64,000 nucleotides of DNA from Hydractinia symbiolongicarpus (taxonomy: Eukaryota > Cnidaria > Hydrozoa > Anthoathecata > Hydractiniidae): assembly GCF_029227915.1 (NCBI RefSeq), contig NC_079881.1, positions 21,861,501 through 21,925,500 on the forward strand, given 5' to 3'. The position numbers and the translations under genes were made by a program. The notes under the pieces were generated by a model, which saw nothing but the letters and a program-made list of their open reading frames with translations, was not told the origin of the DNA and made no database searches. Positions 12,801 to 24,499 of this stretch are shown here, piece by piece (positions within the stretch are counted from its first letter, which is position 1; every line of letters begins with the position of its first letter).

Positions 12801-13439
12801 ACTATGTTTTGACCGCTCGCGCGTAGTATACCAATCACGACGCCTAATTCCTTTAAAATAAATTTTCGCGACCAGAAAGAATCCAAGATCTTTGCGGAAC
12901 AAAGGCCATTTTGATTTTGATAATGGTCGTGTGTGTGGTCAGTGTGTGAGGTTTGTAGGCCTGTTTGACTTTTTTTATCTTCCAAAAGCTTTATATATTT
13001 GTAACATTTGTTTTCTGTTTGTTTTCAATGTTAGGATAAATATATTGTCTATATATAACTATATTGTTTTTTAGCAATGTACAGATCTTAAACGCGCCAG
13101 TTTTAGGATGTTTTGCTAGGAACGAAGATTAGCTAGCAAGCTAGAGCCTCACTTATTGCTATTCTATTTGGTATAACCAACATATATTTTTTTGGTGAGG
13201 CTGTGGCTATTTAGTTAGCTCCTTAAAAAGTGAAAGTATAAGAATGCAGTTTGGCTACAACAATATTCTTAAGCAATAATTTTTATGCTAAATGCAGTTA
13301 GGTAGCTACATCTTTTATTATTTTCCTGAACACTTTTTCTGCAAATAAAATGGTTGAGCAATTGTTTTAACTGGACAGGTAACAACAAGCTGCTCCCTGT
13401 GTTTTTATTTAAGCCATATTTGCAATAAAGTTTTTTTGG

Positions 13440-14345
13440 AAAAGGGTATTACGCCTATATGTCTGTTCAACTATGTTTAACTGTACTAAGCGCTTAGCCC
13501 AGTGTTAACAACAGACTTTTTTTCTGTAACGTTGTTCACATGTACCAAGGGGTCAGCCTACTGTGACAATTAATTTTTAAACTTTCTCGGTAATCACGCC
13601 GGTACGGTTGTGCAACACGGTTTACCCGGAATAACTGCTCAGCCCGGTTTTAACAATGCACTGTTTCCTGCTTGTTTTTATTGAAACAGAACCTGCGATA
13701 AAGTTTTTTCAACAGGGTATTATCCCTACACGCCTGTGCAACACCGTTTAACTACACTAAGCCGTCAGCCCGGTGTCACAATTAATCTTTTTACTTTTAC
13801 AGGAACTTTTATTCCGCAATATAAAATAATATTGACCGACTGTTGTTGCTATGGCGGGGTAACATTGGTTTTACCTTAAGTTATTTTTGAAAAAATATGT
13901 TAAAGTCACAACACTATAATGGTGTATGCGCTTCACTTGATTTACGACATACTGTATACCAGTGCTAAAGCGCTCCACCTGATCGTGCGCAACAGTTTAT
14001 GACTACTAGTAATTGTTCCACCGGTGTGTTCAAAGCTGTTTGCCTGTACTAGGCGTTCAACCTGGTTGCACAAATAATTTTGAATTTACACTTACTTATT
14101 CTGCAAAATAAAATAATATTGACCGATTGTTTTTGCTATGACGGTGTGACAACGGTTTGTAAACTGTGTTTTTATTTCAGCTTTTGTTGCAGGAAAGTTG
14201 TTTTTTTAAAAAATATGTTACAGTCGCAACACTACAATGCTGTATGCGCTTCACTTATTTTAGGATATACTGTATACCTGCACTAAAGCGCTCCATCTCA
14301 TTGTGTGGCACAGTTTACGACTCTTATTAAGCGCTCCACAGAATG
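13440..14345. repeat. Diverged tandem duplications
   Basis: Two units of roughly 290 bp can be aligned: one from about 13808 and one from about 14098, sharing AAAATAATATTGACCGA, AAAATATGTTA, the GTATGCGCTTCACTT segment and TAAAGCGCTCCA. Shorter, more diverged units with CTAAGC..TCAGCCC..GTGT elements fill 13440-13800. No protein-coding signal was seen. It may be internal tandem sequence of a mobile element. Confidence 0.55.
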
Positions 14346-14412
14346 TTCAACGCCGGGTCACACCTTCACTTGTGGCTTACCCTGGCGTTTCGACACGGGG
14401 TTTCCCGGCTAG

Positions 14413-14550
14413 TCTATATTATAATGCCCGTATACGTCTGTCTGTCTGTCATGCGAAATGGTAGCTTAGCTGCGCAAGTAGCGAAACGCACGCAATGCGG
14501 TATAAAAAGGACGGGTGACCCCGTGGATTTTTCTACGGGCTAACGACCAG
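14413..14550 (+). mobile_element. Helitron-like non-autonomous element
   Basis: It starts TCTATATTATAATGCCCGTA, contains a CTGTCTGTCTGTC block and ends with hairpin CCCGTGGATTTTTCTACGGG, CTAACGAC and CAG (CTAG decayed to CCAG). It is flanked by T on its 3' side. Same family and size class as 2849-2954 and 56374-56526. Confidence 0.65.
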
Positions 14551-14574
14551 TTTACAAAAATTAACTTATCAGGA

Positions 14575-15065
14575 AGCTTTTAATTGAAATAACTTACGGA
14601 AATTAACATTTTCAGACCTAGAAGGAGATAATTATTTTATCTGTAGGGCTGGCAACCAAATCTACGACATGCTGTTTATGTGTTTGTCACGTTCAACGCT
14701 GTTGATGGTTTCTTTTATCTTCCTAGCCGTTGTTCTGGATTCTCTGTTTTCCTCTCCCTTTTTCTCCCTTTTCTCCCTGTTCTCCTCTCCCTCCCTGACG
14801 ATTTACGCTGTTGGCATGATTCAGTAATAAAGACATTACTCTTTCTTTGCAAGATTTTTGATGTTTTGATTCGAAGTTACAATACTGGTCAGTGTGTTTT
14901 AGTTTACGATACACTATGCCATTGTTGCGTGTGACCAAAGTGTCAAAGAAAGCGATGGTTCCATCTTTTTTAAGCTTAACAGTGAATTTAGTTTGTCGAT
15001 AAAAGCCGTTGATGCGTTCAAGGAACTCTTCTTGATGGGATCTTTTCAGATGAGATCATTCTGTT
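14575..15065 (-). pseudogene. Penelope-like retroelement fragment (reverse transcriptase C-terminal part)
   Basis: The minus strand encodes FLERINGFYRQTKFTVK, then a DGTIAFFDTLVTRNNG segment, then VYRKLKHTDQY and NFESKH followed by a leucine-rich segment. This is the (F/L)LD(V/T)..VYRKPTHTDxYLxFxSxHP region at the end of the Penelope-like reverse transcriptase. It is frameshifted and then joined to the same terminal segment found at 6700-6900. A CT-rich expansion (14750-14795) interrupts it. Confidence 0.7.
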
Positions 15066-15759
15066 ATATAAAAGAGCAGAACTATTAAGGGATATATTTT
15101 AGGTGAATTAGTTTTACGAGAACTATATTTTTGCATAGTTTAGCAATTTATTAAATCTGGATTAAAATAACTCTTTAATTTAATACCCTAACAAGTATGA
15201 GTCTATGCACTAAAAAGGATTATGTCAAGGGTGCCCAAAAAGTGGGCTGCTAAAAATACTTTCAAAACTATACTTCTTGCCAAAAATAAAATTGAAATAA
15301 AGGCTTGAAACCTGGCATGACATGGTCTTAGGCTGTTTTGAAAGAAAATTGAGACCACAACATATTTTCATTATTATGATAAATTCCGAGGTCCTGTTTA
15401 ACAATTTTCAGGGAGACCGATAAACGATTTTTGACAATTATATAAATTTTGACAGTATATCTCTTTTGACATGTGCGTAAAATATTAAAAGCATTTTTCA
15501 TGATTGAAATATGTTAGAGTCTAAGTGCTATGTTAGGACCTAAATAAAAATTTGTACCATGTTTGATTGGTGCAGTTGTTGAAAAATTCAGGGATTTCTC
15601 AGACACACCTAATATCCCCACTTCCCCAGGTTTGATAATAACATTCTCCTTTCTAAAGTAAATTCATCAATTACAAGTTAGTATTTGATAACCTTCTGCA
15701 AGTAGTGTCGTCAGTATCATACGTATTTTGAGGATTTCTTTTTGTGAATCGGATTTCCA
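15066..15759. other. AT-rich DNA, no gene recognised
   Basis: No domain, splice-supported exon or named repeat was recognised in this part of the inverted-duplication spacer. Confidence 0.4.
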
Positions 15760-16100
15760 ACAAATATTGCAAGTCTTTGGGAGAATTTCAATTCAGGAAC
15801 AAAGAAACAAAGTTTCTAATTGTACGGCTTAATGCGCCATTTTAATCTTGACCTAAAAAAGTGCTGAAAAAGGAAAAACAATATTATTCCAACATGCGGT
15901 CAACGATGCCAGGGTATTTTTTGCCGTTATCTCTTATATCAAGAAGACAAAAAAGCCCTGGGGACAAGGGTGCACTTTTACGTTAGGATTTTTATTTTGG
16001 CATTTATATAGAATAAAATTATATAGAACGAATTAAAAAACATTGAGGATCCTTCTACCCTACTACGTCATTGCAATATAAGAATAGGAATCCTATGTTA
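15760..16100. repeat. Dispersed repeat, inverted copy of 11800-12450
   Basis: Reverse-complement match to 11800-12060 and 12400-12450, without the TAGCTAGC-rich insertion. It contains CCTGGGGACAAGGGTGCAC; similar short matches occur at about 43755 and 63390. Confidence 0.55.
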
Positions 16101-19100
16101 TAATACGCTTGTGTGAGTGGCTATGTTAGTCAACGGCGCAGGAATCAAGGTTCACTTTCTTTTTGCTGATTCATTGTTTTCCCAAAACAAGGCGTTACGC
16201 TAAAAATCACAAAACGGGCGTTTATTTGCTGCTTATTTTAAAGTCGTAACGAGACCGTTATTGTTAAAATGATTTTGGGTTCACCCCCGTCTTGTTATTC
16301 GCATGCCGCATTTCACGGAAACAAGTTGTTTATCAACTGAAAAGAGCAGACAGAAGCAAAGAAGGCTGTCTCTTTTTAATAAATTTTGAACTATTGTTCT
16401 AAAAATTAATCTAATGAACCAATCATGCTAATGTTTTCCATCACCAGGGGCGGATTTAGACTTCGGCCACTTCGGTACTCGCCTAAGGAGAAATTTTGCC
16501 AATGAGAAAATCATGTGTATCTGAATGTAGAAATTGATTTGAAGCAACGCATAATTTTAATAAGATTCTTTTGCGCCCAGGATCCGAGGTAATATTTTTA
16601 TCTCCACTCAGGAGTGTTTGCCGAGGCTCGGCTCTCCTTCGATGTGCTTTGCCGAAGTACTATGGTTCTTACGGTAGTCGAACTACATTTTGCTGAATTT
16701 GTTTTTCTTGATTCCTTTGTTTTCTGCGGTAAAAACAGTCGACTTCGGCGGCCGCCGAAGTGTGGACTTTTGGACTCTCTTTAAAACAAAAGAATTATGA
16801 CGTCGAGAAGAATTTCGCGGTGTGGACTTTGGACCCTCTTTAACAAGAAGTAGTCGAAATTTACGGTGAAAGAAAGATTGGTATTAGGAGATGGGTGCGT
16901 AAGAATAATTTACTCTTCCTATTGTTATTGCCTCTCGGTAGCCTGTCTGTTTAATGGGTTCGGCGAACTTCGGCGAGCACTGAACGGAAAGAAAGTTGAG
17001 GAATCGTTTTGTATTGACTTGCAGCAAGTAAACGGAAGTTTTGAATATATGATTGCGGAATGAAGTTAAGCAATGCTGCTAAGAAGAAACATTACTGGAA
17101 AATATCTATTCTCTGTGTTGCATAACTTGCAAAAACGCGCAACATTAAGAAGGTGATCTACTGTTGTTTAGAGTATCTGGTAGAAAGATGAATTTAGGTG
17201 TTAAACGATTTTTTAGCCGTTTCAATTTTTCGATCTCCATTTGAACATGTTTCCTTACACACTCTGCAAAAAAGGTCAGAATTAGGAATATTCTAAAAAT
17301 ATGTCCAAGTTTGATTGTTCGTTCTAAAAAATTTGTATGATGTACAAAATTAGATTAGAAATTTACTTTTTCATTACATTTCATGTAAACTGGGCTTCTT
17401 TATTCGTCCAAAGAAAAAATAGACCCGTTACGCGCACCAGAATTTGTTGTTAAATTATAATAAACTGTATTTCATCAGGCCATAGCCATGCTCACAAAAT
17501 TTATGTGTCAAAACGTTTAGGCTTAAAATTTAGGTTGAAACAAAAAAGCACTATTCTTACATAAAACAACGTGTTTCTTCTAAAAAAGAAATTACATAAA
17601 CTATAAAATTAGTTTTACTGGTGCTAATGTTTCTAACACTACAGGCTGGGTGACTCAGTGTTGTTGTCGTTATTATAAACATAGCAAAATGTGAACAAAC
17701 TTAAGTCATTGTTTACATATGTTACGTTAGGATCGTTTAAAATATTTTCGATTCTTAAATTCGAAAACGCTGCATTGTTACCACGCACAATCGTATGAAA
17801 TCGTGGGAACGTTGTCAAACCTGATTTTTATATGCTGGAATGTGTGCTTATACCTATTAAATTTTGCAAAAGTTTCGCCGAATACTTTTTTTAACTTTAT
17901 ACAAGAAAAAACCTAGAAAAAAATGGCATCCGAAAGGCCTCGTAACATCATCGAAAATTTTTTCTATCATATTATTTATTTAAAACTATGTTTAAAGCAT
18001 GTTATTCTGATTATTATTATTACATTATTATGCTTCAACCTGAACACAATGGAAAGAACAGCGTCCCGAACTTCTGACAAAATGTTACTATTTGTCTCCA
18101 TAATCACCCGAAAGGTACAATATTTGGCGGTTATTTAATTTCGTGATTTTGAGAAAATTAGCGAATTTAAATAATAGCGAAAATATCAAAATCTTAACAT
18201 CGCGAAATTAAATACCTGCGTAACTTTATACCTGCCAAATTTTATATTCGCGAAATTTTATACTTGCAAATTTCCCTTAGCCTTTCCCCTGGCCTCCCTA
18301 AAATCTACATACAGAGAATAATGCAGTACAAATGTTTTCTCTTTCAGTCTAATACCATTATATAAGGAAGTCATTTGAATTTAGAAAGTCACGCCTGCCA
18401 ATAAAAAGGCATATTATTTGTTTGACTGAAAAAAACTTATCAAAGTCATTTTGAAACCTCAAGATGTCTTTTTTTTTCTCCTACTGTTTTGTGGTACATT
18501 TTTTGAAAAAATAAATAATTAACTATCCAGAAAATATGGTGAAATCTAAATTTCACCAAATTAACTACCCCAAAAAGATGTGAAACACCAAAATTCGAGA
18601 AAATAAATAAAATACCCGTGAAATGTAAGTTTTTTGGGATTGCAAAATTAAATACCTGCGAAATTTCATATATTTAGGTAAGTGGATTTTTCTACGAGTT
18701 AATATTTTTGTTGATAATCTGTGCAAACGTTGGTGCAAGAGGACGGTATGTAAATGACAGAAATAACTGATTTTAGTTGAAATACAGTTTATATGTTGCA
18801 AATTATGAAAATTTGCAATGTAGGGGTAAAGGGTAGAAGTAATTTAATTTTGTAATTTCATAATTTATGATGAACATTTGTTGAAAAAGACAATAGGCAA
18901 TATTATCGAAAAAACTAATTTTTGTATGCCGTATATCCTCTAATAAACGCGCGTTTTTGACGCCCCCTCTAATTAACGCCCCCCATCATCTCGAAAAATT
19001 GATCAAACGCTTGCCTTGCCTGGTTGCTGTATGCAAAAGATTAAATAGCTGAGTTTGGCAGGATATGTTACAAACTGAAGATTGTCGGAATTTTCAACAA

Positions 19101-19398
19101 CCTTTTTTTTCCAACTTAACAATGTTGGAGTTTTTATTGTCTGGTTTTTTCCTGGTGTCCATCTGTCATGGAAAAAGCAAGTATATAGTCTTAGCATATT
19201 TTTGCGTAACTTTTGTTAACACATTTAATCTTGATGGATATTTAGCATTTCTATTTTATTATTATTTTTTTTTGTTACACCTGCTGATATTTTTAGAGGC
19301 ATGCATAGAATAACGCAGATCGTGGCTTTTAAAAATTCAAATTACTGTGTTGAATTTTTTGTTTGGTAATCCTTACATAAATTCAATGATAAATATAG
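16101..19398. other. Repeat-derived DNA without a recognised gene
   Basis: CAGGGGCGGATTTAG at 16447 looks like a DNA-transposon terminus but no partner terminus was found. It is followed by a GC-richer stretch with a perfect GGCGGCCGCC palindrome near 16747. From 18140 to 18680 the phrase GCGAAATTAAATACCTGCG and variants recur several times. Around 18940-19010 a GACGCCCCCTCTAATTAACGCCCCCC stretch looks repeat-derived. Open frames here have no recognisable domain. Confidence 0.4.
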
Positions 19399-19425
19399 TG
19401 GATTCTTCTACGGGTAGACGGCTAG
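19399..19425 (+). mobile_element. Isolated Helitron-like 3' terminus
   Basis: GTGGATTCTTCTACGGG followed by TAGACGG and CTAG, then T. It is the hairpin plus CTAG end of the family described at 14413-14550; the 5' limit of this copy could not be identified. Confidence 0.45.
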
Positions 19426-19473
19426 TTATTACAATAAAAATGTTGTCTTTCATTTAATTAGAAGCTGATGATT

Positions 19474-19570
19474 TCTCTATAATAATAGCCGTATTCCGTT
19501 TGTCTGTTCGTGCGTCAAAAGCGACTTGTGTTAACCACGCACGAAATTGCGCGCAGCTCTCTGATCTTTT
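19474..19570 (+). mobile_element. Helitron-like 5' terminal fragment
   Basis: It starts TCTCTATAATAATAGCCGTATT and continues with a TGTCTGTTCGTGCG segment like the other 5' ends. The match fades after about 100 bp and no CTAG end is attached. Confidence 0.45.
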
Positions 19571-20132
19571 CGCTACGCTATTATAAAGTTTTATTCTTAT
19601 TTTGTATTTTGCGTAGTCCAAAAGTTTCATTCAAAAAGTTTTTTTATACAAAATTCATGGTTAATTAACTTTTATTGTTCCTTCGATGCAGTTTCTTTGT
19701 TATAAATAACTACACGGACAAACAAAGTTGCGGACAATTACTATTGCGTTGTCTATTTCATTAAAGAAGTTTTAATTATTCGCGCCTTTGAAAGGAAATT
19801 AACAAAAACAAGTTTTTGATAATAGAAGAACAATAAATTTTAGAAGAATTTAGTAAGTGATTTTTTGTTTCTTCTAGACATGAATTTGAATAATATGTAA
19901 AATTTTGTTTCATCTTCAACCATTTTTATTTTTTTTGAAACAATAAAGCTGAATGTGCTTAAGTTTTTCGCCGAAACTGAACAACAAGTGTAAGAGAATG
20001 TCAATTTTGGTTTTTTAAAAGCTATTTGCAAGAAAGGCCTCTTTTTTATCCTCAATCAGGTCGTAAAAATGCGTCAGTTATTGTTAAATATATGAATTTT
20101 ACGAAAAAGCGGCGTAACACTACTTCCGATAA

Positions 20133-20298
20133 TCTATACTATAAAAGAAGGTGTAGTTTACACTGCTGTCGTGCCTATAAGTGTATATTTCCAGGAACCA
20201 TGGCTACCACAGAGTAATCTCACAACAAGTGTGCGAAATAATTATATAACAGGTGCGCGAAATAATTACGGGTTCAAATCCACGGGTTCAACTACTAG
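20133..20298 (+). mobile_element. Helitron-like short element
   Basis: It begins TCTATACTATAAAAGAAGG after an A and ends ATCCACGGGTTCAACTACTAG before a T, so both ends and the A/T target fit. The hairpin is weaker than in other copies. It lies just outside the right GPCR arm. Confidence 0.4.
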
Positions 20299-20767
20299 TT
20301 TCATAATATTACACCGATTTATTTTTGACAATTCCAATTAAGATAAGTTAAGTAAAATAACAAAACTAAGTGATTTTTATTTACTTACAAAAGAACCCGT
20401 AGAAAACAACGTGAGAGAAATTTCCGCGGTGTTCGCGATATTTAGTTTTTTTACACAAAATTAATTCCGCGATATCCTCCAAATTGTCAATTGGAAAAAC
20501 TAAATCCGCGGGAAAGTTATTTTAAAATTTCAACTTTTAATTAGTTGTATTGTTCGTTCTATTGTTTCACGCAAACATACCAATCTATTGTAACAGATTC
20601 CGTCTTGTTGCAGCTCAAGCAGAAAATGTCTTTCATACAACTAAATCCCTTACACTCAAAAATTGTGTGGTTTCCAAATAATTGTTTGTTCGAAGTAAAG
20701 TGTCTTATAATCAATTTACACTGCACACTTTTGAGTAATTAAAAACTTGGTTTAACATTGGTTTTGG

Positions 20768-21733
20768 TTATCCTTTAGACAGTTTTATTGTGTTCGCAGA
20801 TTTAAATGTGGATGTTCTTAGCAGCAAAATTACGGCACTGAACAATGAATTTAAGTGTATAGCTAATACAGAAGCATGCACAACATAGTATCCAGCTCGA
20901 CTACTTTTATCTACCATTGAACGATTGTATAGTTCCAAACCATGGATGATTAGCCTTGGAATGGTGGATATGACTGTGAAGAGAATTAATAGACTGACAG
21001 TGTTTGTCACTTGTTGATTGTAACTGTTTGCACTTTGTCGACTTTGCTTCATCGTATTTGCCTTGCGGTTGACGTTAATTATAAGCACTAACTGCAATAC
21101 ACAGATCGCAAAAACGACGACTATTTCGCCCAAAAATTGATGTGTACTACTTTTGAATGACTCTCGTTTATTTACTGACTCTCCTTTATATTCAGAAATA
21201 GAAATTGGCTTGTTTCCCTCTTCCCAGTAAAAGTATCCGGTTTTTATAGACACAGTAACACAAAAAAGCAGACAAACAACACGATATAGTAAATTAAGTC
21301 GACCGACTATGTCTTCGTGCAGCCTTGGCATCAGCACCACAACCAATCTGTCCATAGATATTTCAACGGTTATTAACCATGAATATATCAGGGGGAAAAG
21401 GTAGGCAAATTGCACGAATGCTTGTATTTTGCATTTGGCACTATCACCAAAATCGATAAATATCAACATCACAATTGGCATGGAAATTGCTCCATTTGTT
21501 AAGTCGGAGATAGTTAAAATCATAAATTGTACATTTGCACGTTTTCTGTCCTTCTTTCTTAAAATATTGAACATGTAAGCATTGAGTATGGTGATAAAAC
21601 ATGCTGTTATACCAAAAATGCAAAATAGGATGACTTTATCTACCAATTTGTGTCCATTAACATCATCTGTTACCACCTCATAACAATGAAATAGTTTCGT
21701 GTCGTTAGCTAATGTTAAATTTAGGTTCTCCAT
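20768..21733 (-). CDS. Class A orphan GPCR, copy 2
   Basis: A 321-residue receptor, nearly identical to the copy at 9928-10923 and in opposite orientation. It keeps the start (MENLNLTLANDTKLF), the SDL motif in helix 2, the helix 3 cysteine, MDRLVVVLMP and the helix 7 NSLFSAV motif. Differences include Gly to Glu just before the ISMDR motif (position 124), Lys to Ile at 91, several changes in extracellular loop 2, and a different, shorter C terminus after TSTFK. No stop or frameshift is present, so both copies look functional. The Glu at 124 places a charge inside helix 3 and could alter signalling. The same AG-before-ATG arrangement suggests a 5' UTR intron. No ligand can be assigned. Confidence 0.9.
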   Translation of the reverse strand: MENLNLTLANDTKLFHCYEVVTDDVNGHKLVDKVILFCIFGITACFITILNAYMFNILRKKDRKRANVQFMILTISDLTNGAISMPIVMLIFIDFGDSAKCKIQAFVQFAYLFPLIYSWLITVEISMDRLVVVLMPRLHEDIVGRLNLLYRVVCLLFCVTVSIKTGYFYWEEGNKPISISEYKGESVNKRESFKSSTHQFLGEIVVVFAICVLQLVLIINVNRKANTMKQSRQSANSYNQQVTNTVSLLILFTVISTIPRLIIHGLELYNRSMVDKSSRAGYYVVHASVLAIHLNSLFSAVILLLRTSTFKSANTIKLSKG

Positions 21734-22573
21734 TCTAAAAAAGAAGTTTTTGTTTTTACGAAGTGTTTAAAAGGTAAACAGGTATTGTGCAACAACATGA
21801 AAAGAGCTTTTAAAGAGGTGTCAAAGAACCTTCTACCTGGGAGAAGACGGTAAAGGTGTAAAATGGATCCGATACCGAATACAATTGCTCCTAATAATAA
21901 AGTACCCTTCCTGTATAAACATTAGCTAACCTTGGTTGTTTTTTGTTCACAACGAGTGCCCAAATTGTTTGAAAGAATGATAAATTTTTATTATCTCAAC
22001 GATGATTGCATTTGTTACAACAGTTAGTGATCTAACATAAAGGTTATTTTATTTACAAAGTCTCTATCTGTTAAGAGACAAAATCAAAGAATGAAAATTA
22101 GCGAGATTAAAAGCATTTGTTACAAAGGTAGTTAGATCTAACATTTCTTCATCTAACGTGTGTATTATAAAACAAAAAAAGTTTTCTCAATAAAGACAAT
22201 GAATACTGTTCTTGAAAGTTGGAAATAAATTCAATAATCTCCTATTTTCTTTTTATGCAAATTGACGCTGGAAAGTTTTGTTAACAGCGAAGTAAAAAGA
22301 TCATGTTTCAAATGCAAGCCACAAAGGTTGTTTTGCAAGACTATATGATGTCGTGTGTAAAATAGTAGTTGTATTGGTATTTTGTGGTACAGATGCGTGG
22401 ATAAATGACACGCAGAATATATTCGAGGAGTGAAACCGCTGATTTTTAACGAGTTAACCATCAGTAAATATTATAATCTTCTTCAACTGTACACATTGAT
22501 ACATGTATGCTCAGACCTCTCCTTTATTCCCATTAAGCATGCTTTATGGGTGCAGTCTAATAAATGCGGTTTA

Positions 22574-22648
22574 CACAAACAAACAAACAAACAAACAAAC
22601 AAACAAACAAAAAAACAAACAAATAAACAAACAATCAATCAATCAATA
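22574..22648 (+). repeat. Expanded (ACAA)n/(ATCA)n microsatellite
   Basis: About fifteen ACAA units with minor interruptions, then four ATCA-type units. It occupies the place of the six-unit GTTT tract at 9610-9632 in the other arm, so it has lengthened or shortened since the duplication. Confidence 0.85.
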
Positions 22649-23510
22649 AGCTCACCTTAATGTTACTGCTTTATTTGATTTCGTGTAGTGGCATCTATCT
22701 GCATTACAGTTTATAAATTCTTTGTCCGCTTTGTGACAAATACGTAAATTTTCATCGTCACCGATCACTTAAGGTACACGTTATCATATTGTGTCACATG
22801 CTTGCGGAGGGATTTTATAAACGAAATAAGCATTGGATGAATAATTTATTAGTACTGATAAAACTTCATGTTATGGTTTTATTTTAATGAAGATAAACTC
22901 GCAACCAGCCTTCCTACAACCGAGAAAGTATTATTGACATTTTCATGCGCGTTAGTTGATCAAATTCAAAAGTTGCCTACAACCTTTGGCTTAAAATAAA
23001 CCGTCAGATTCGAAGTTGCCTGAACTATTTTGAGGTTGTGTGTGCTCTTGTTTCGTGAAGTCGCTTTTGGGATTCAGAATACAACGCGTTGGTAGTTGAT
23101 TATAGTCTTTCGAATTTTTAAAAGAAGTGGACCAAAAGATTTGATTACAAATTCCAAATCTATAAAGCGCGCCTTTTTAACGGTATTTTGTTTATTTTAA
23201 ATAAATGGTCTTAACCTACTTGTCAAGTGTACTATATTTAGTATGCAATAAAACCAAAAAAAAGTTGTTACATTGAGGTAAACTTGAATAAATTTCATTC
23301 CCGATTAACCGGGAAAGAAAACAAAAATATTAGAGTAATTTTTACATCTGTATTATTTAAGTTGGATAGTAGTTGTAATAGTTTAAATATTAATATATGT
23401 ACTTTTAACCCTATTGTGTTTTTTTATTGCGTTCCTTTATAACTTGTTTAACTTTCGTTTTAAACTGTTTATAATTAATTAGACTGACGAGTGTGTAAAT
23501 AATGCATATT

Positions 23511-24305
23511 TTAACTTCCTTTGTTCTCCTCTATATTTGGGTTCTGCGTCAATTTTGTTTTTGTTTTTCTTTACTATCACCCAGAAGTGTAACATTAATA
23601 AAAAATCACTGAGACGCTTTTGAACAAAAACTTTATTTTTTTGGAATTACACATATTGTGAGTTTTTAATTTTTCATTGAGTTTTTTTACTGTTTAATAA
23701 TTCAAATTTTGGCATTGTAAGACTAAATTAAATTTATTTTAAATGTAATTTAATTCTATTCTGCTCTACTTTTTTTTCGCTACCTAAACTTGTGTTTTTG
23801 AAATATTTATAATTAATCAGAATGGCGCGTGTGTATATAATATATTATAATTCGCTTTGTTCTGCTCTATAGTTGGATTTTTGCATAATTTTTCTATTCG
23901 CTTTTGCTTTCTCTTACAGTCACCAAGAATGATTGAGACTCCTCTAAACTAAAACTTTATTATCTGAAATTACGCACGTAGACAATTTTTACTTTCTAAA
24001 GGAATTTCCTTATTACTCTTTATATTGTTCAAGAACGCAATTCGTTAAGTTAACCTCTTCTAAAACTTGCACACTGGACGTGTCTAAGGAATTTACGAAT
24101 CCACTTGAAATGTCGAAAAATATAATATTAAAGCTTACACTGTATTTTGATTTCATAATGTAATAAAAAATATATGGGGAACATTTCACATTTCAAATAA
24201 TAATGATTATACGCATATTTCATTAAATAAATTGGATTTATGTCTATTTTCTGCACGAGTCATATTCTTCATCAAAATAATGATAATGATAATAATATAA
24301 TAATA
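23511..24305. other. AT-rich DNA, no gene recognised
   Basis: Two diverged direct copies of about 350 bp can be seen (about 23430-23740 and 23790-24000), sharing the TTTATAATTAAT..GA..G..GTGTGTA segment, the TTGTTCTGCTCTAT..TTGG segment and the AAAACTTTATT end. No coding content was recognised. Confidence 0.45.
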
Positions 24306-24499
24306 CTAGTCGTTAACCTGTGGAAAAATCGACGGGGTCGCCCGTCGCGTTCGCTAGTCCTTTAAATTTACCCGTCGCAACAAAGTGGATAAAAATATAT
24401 CGCATTTGATATTCATGCGCATTTTAAAGATTTCGTGTTTCCGTTACAAGACGCCGCTTTCGCGGACACACAGACTGACGACGTCTATTATTAAAGAGA
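24306..24499 (-). mobile_element. Helitron-like non-autonomous element
   Basis: On the minus strand it starts TCTCTTTAATAATAGACG, contains GTGTGTCCGCG and AAAATGCGC segments and ends CCGTCGATTTTTCCACAGG, TTAACGA, CTAG. Same subfamily as 12688-12800 and 2955-3148. Confidence 0.65.

Larger units (their letters stand above)
20325..23510 (-). repeat. Right arm of large inverted duplication
   Basis: Reverse-complement partner of 8040-11740, containing the second GPCR gene. It is a few hundred bases shorter, mostly from indels in the flanking DNA. Confidence 0.8.

Noticed and set aside
16447-17063. hAT element starting CAGGGGCGGATTTAG
   Set aside because: Only one possible terminus was found, with no inverted partner, target duplication or transposase remnant.
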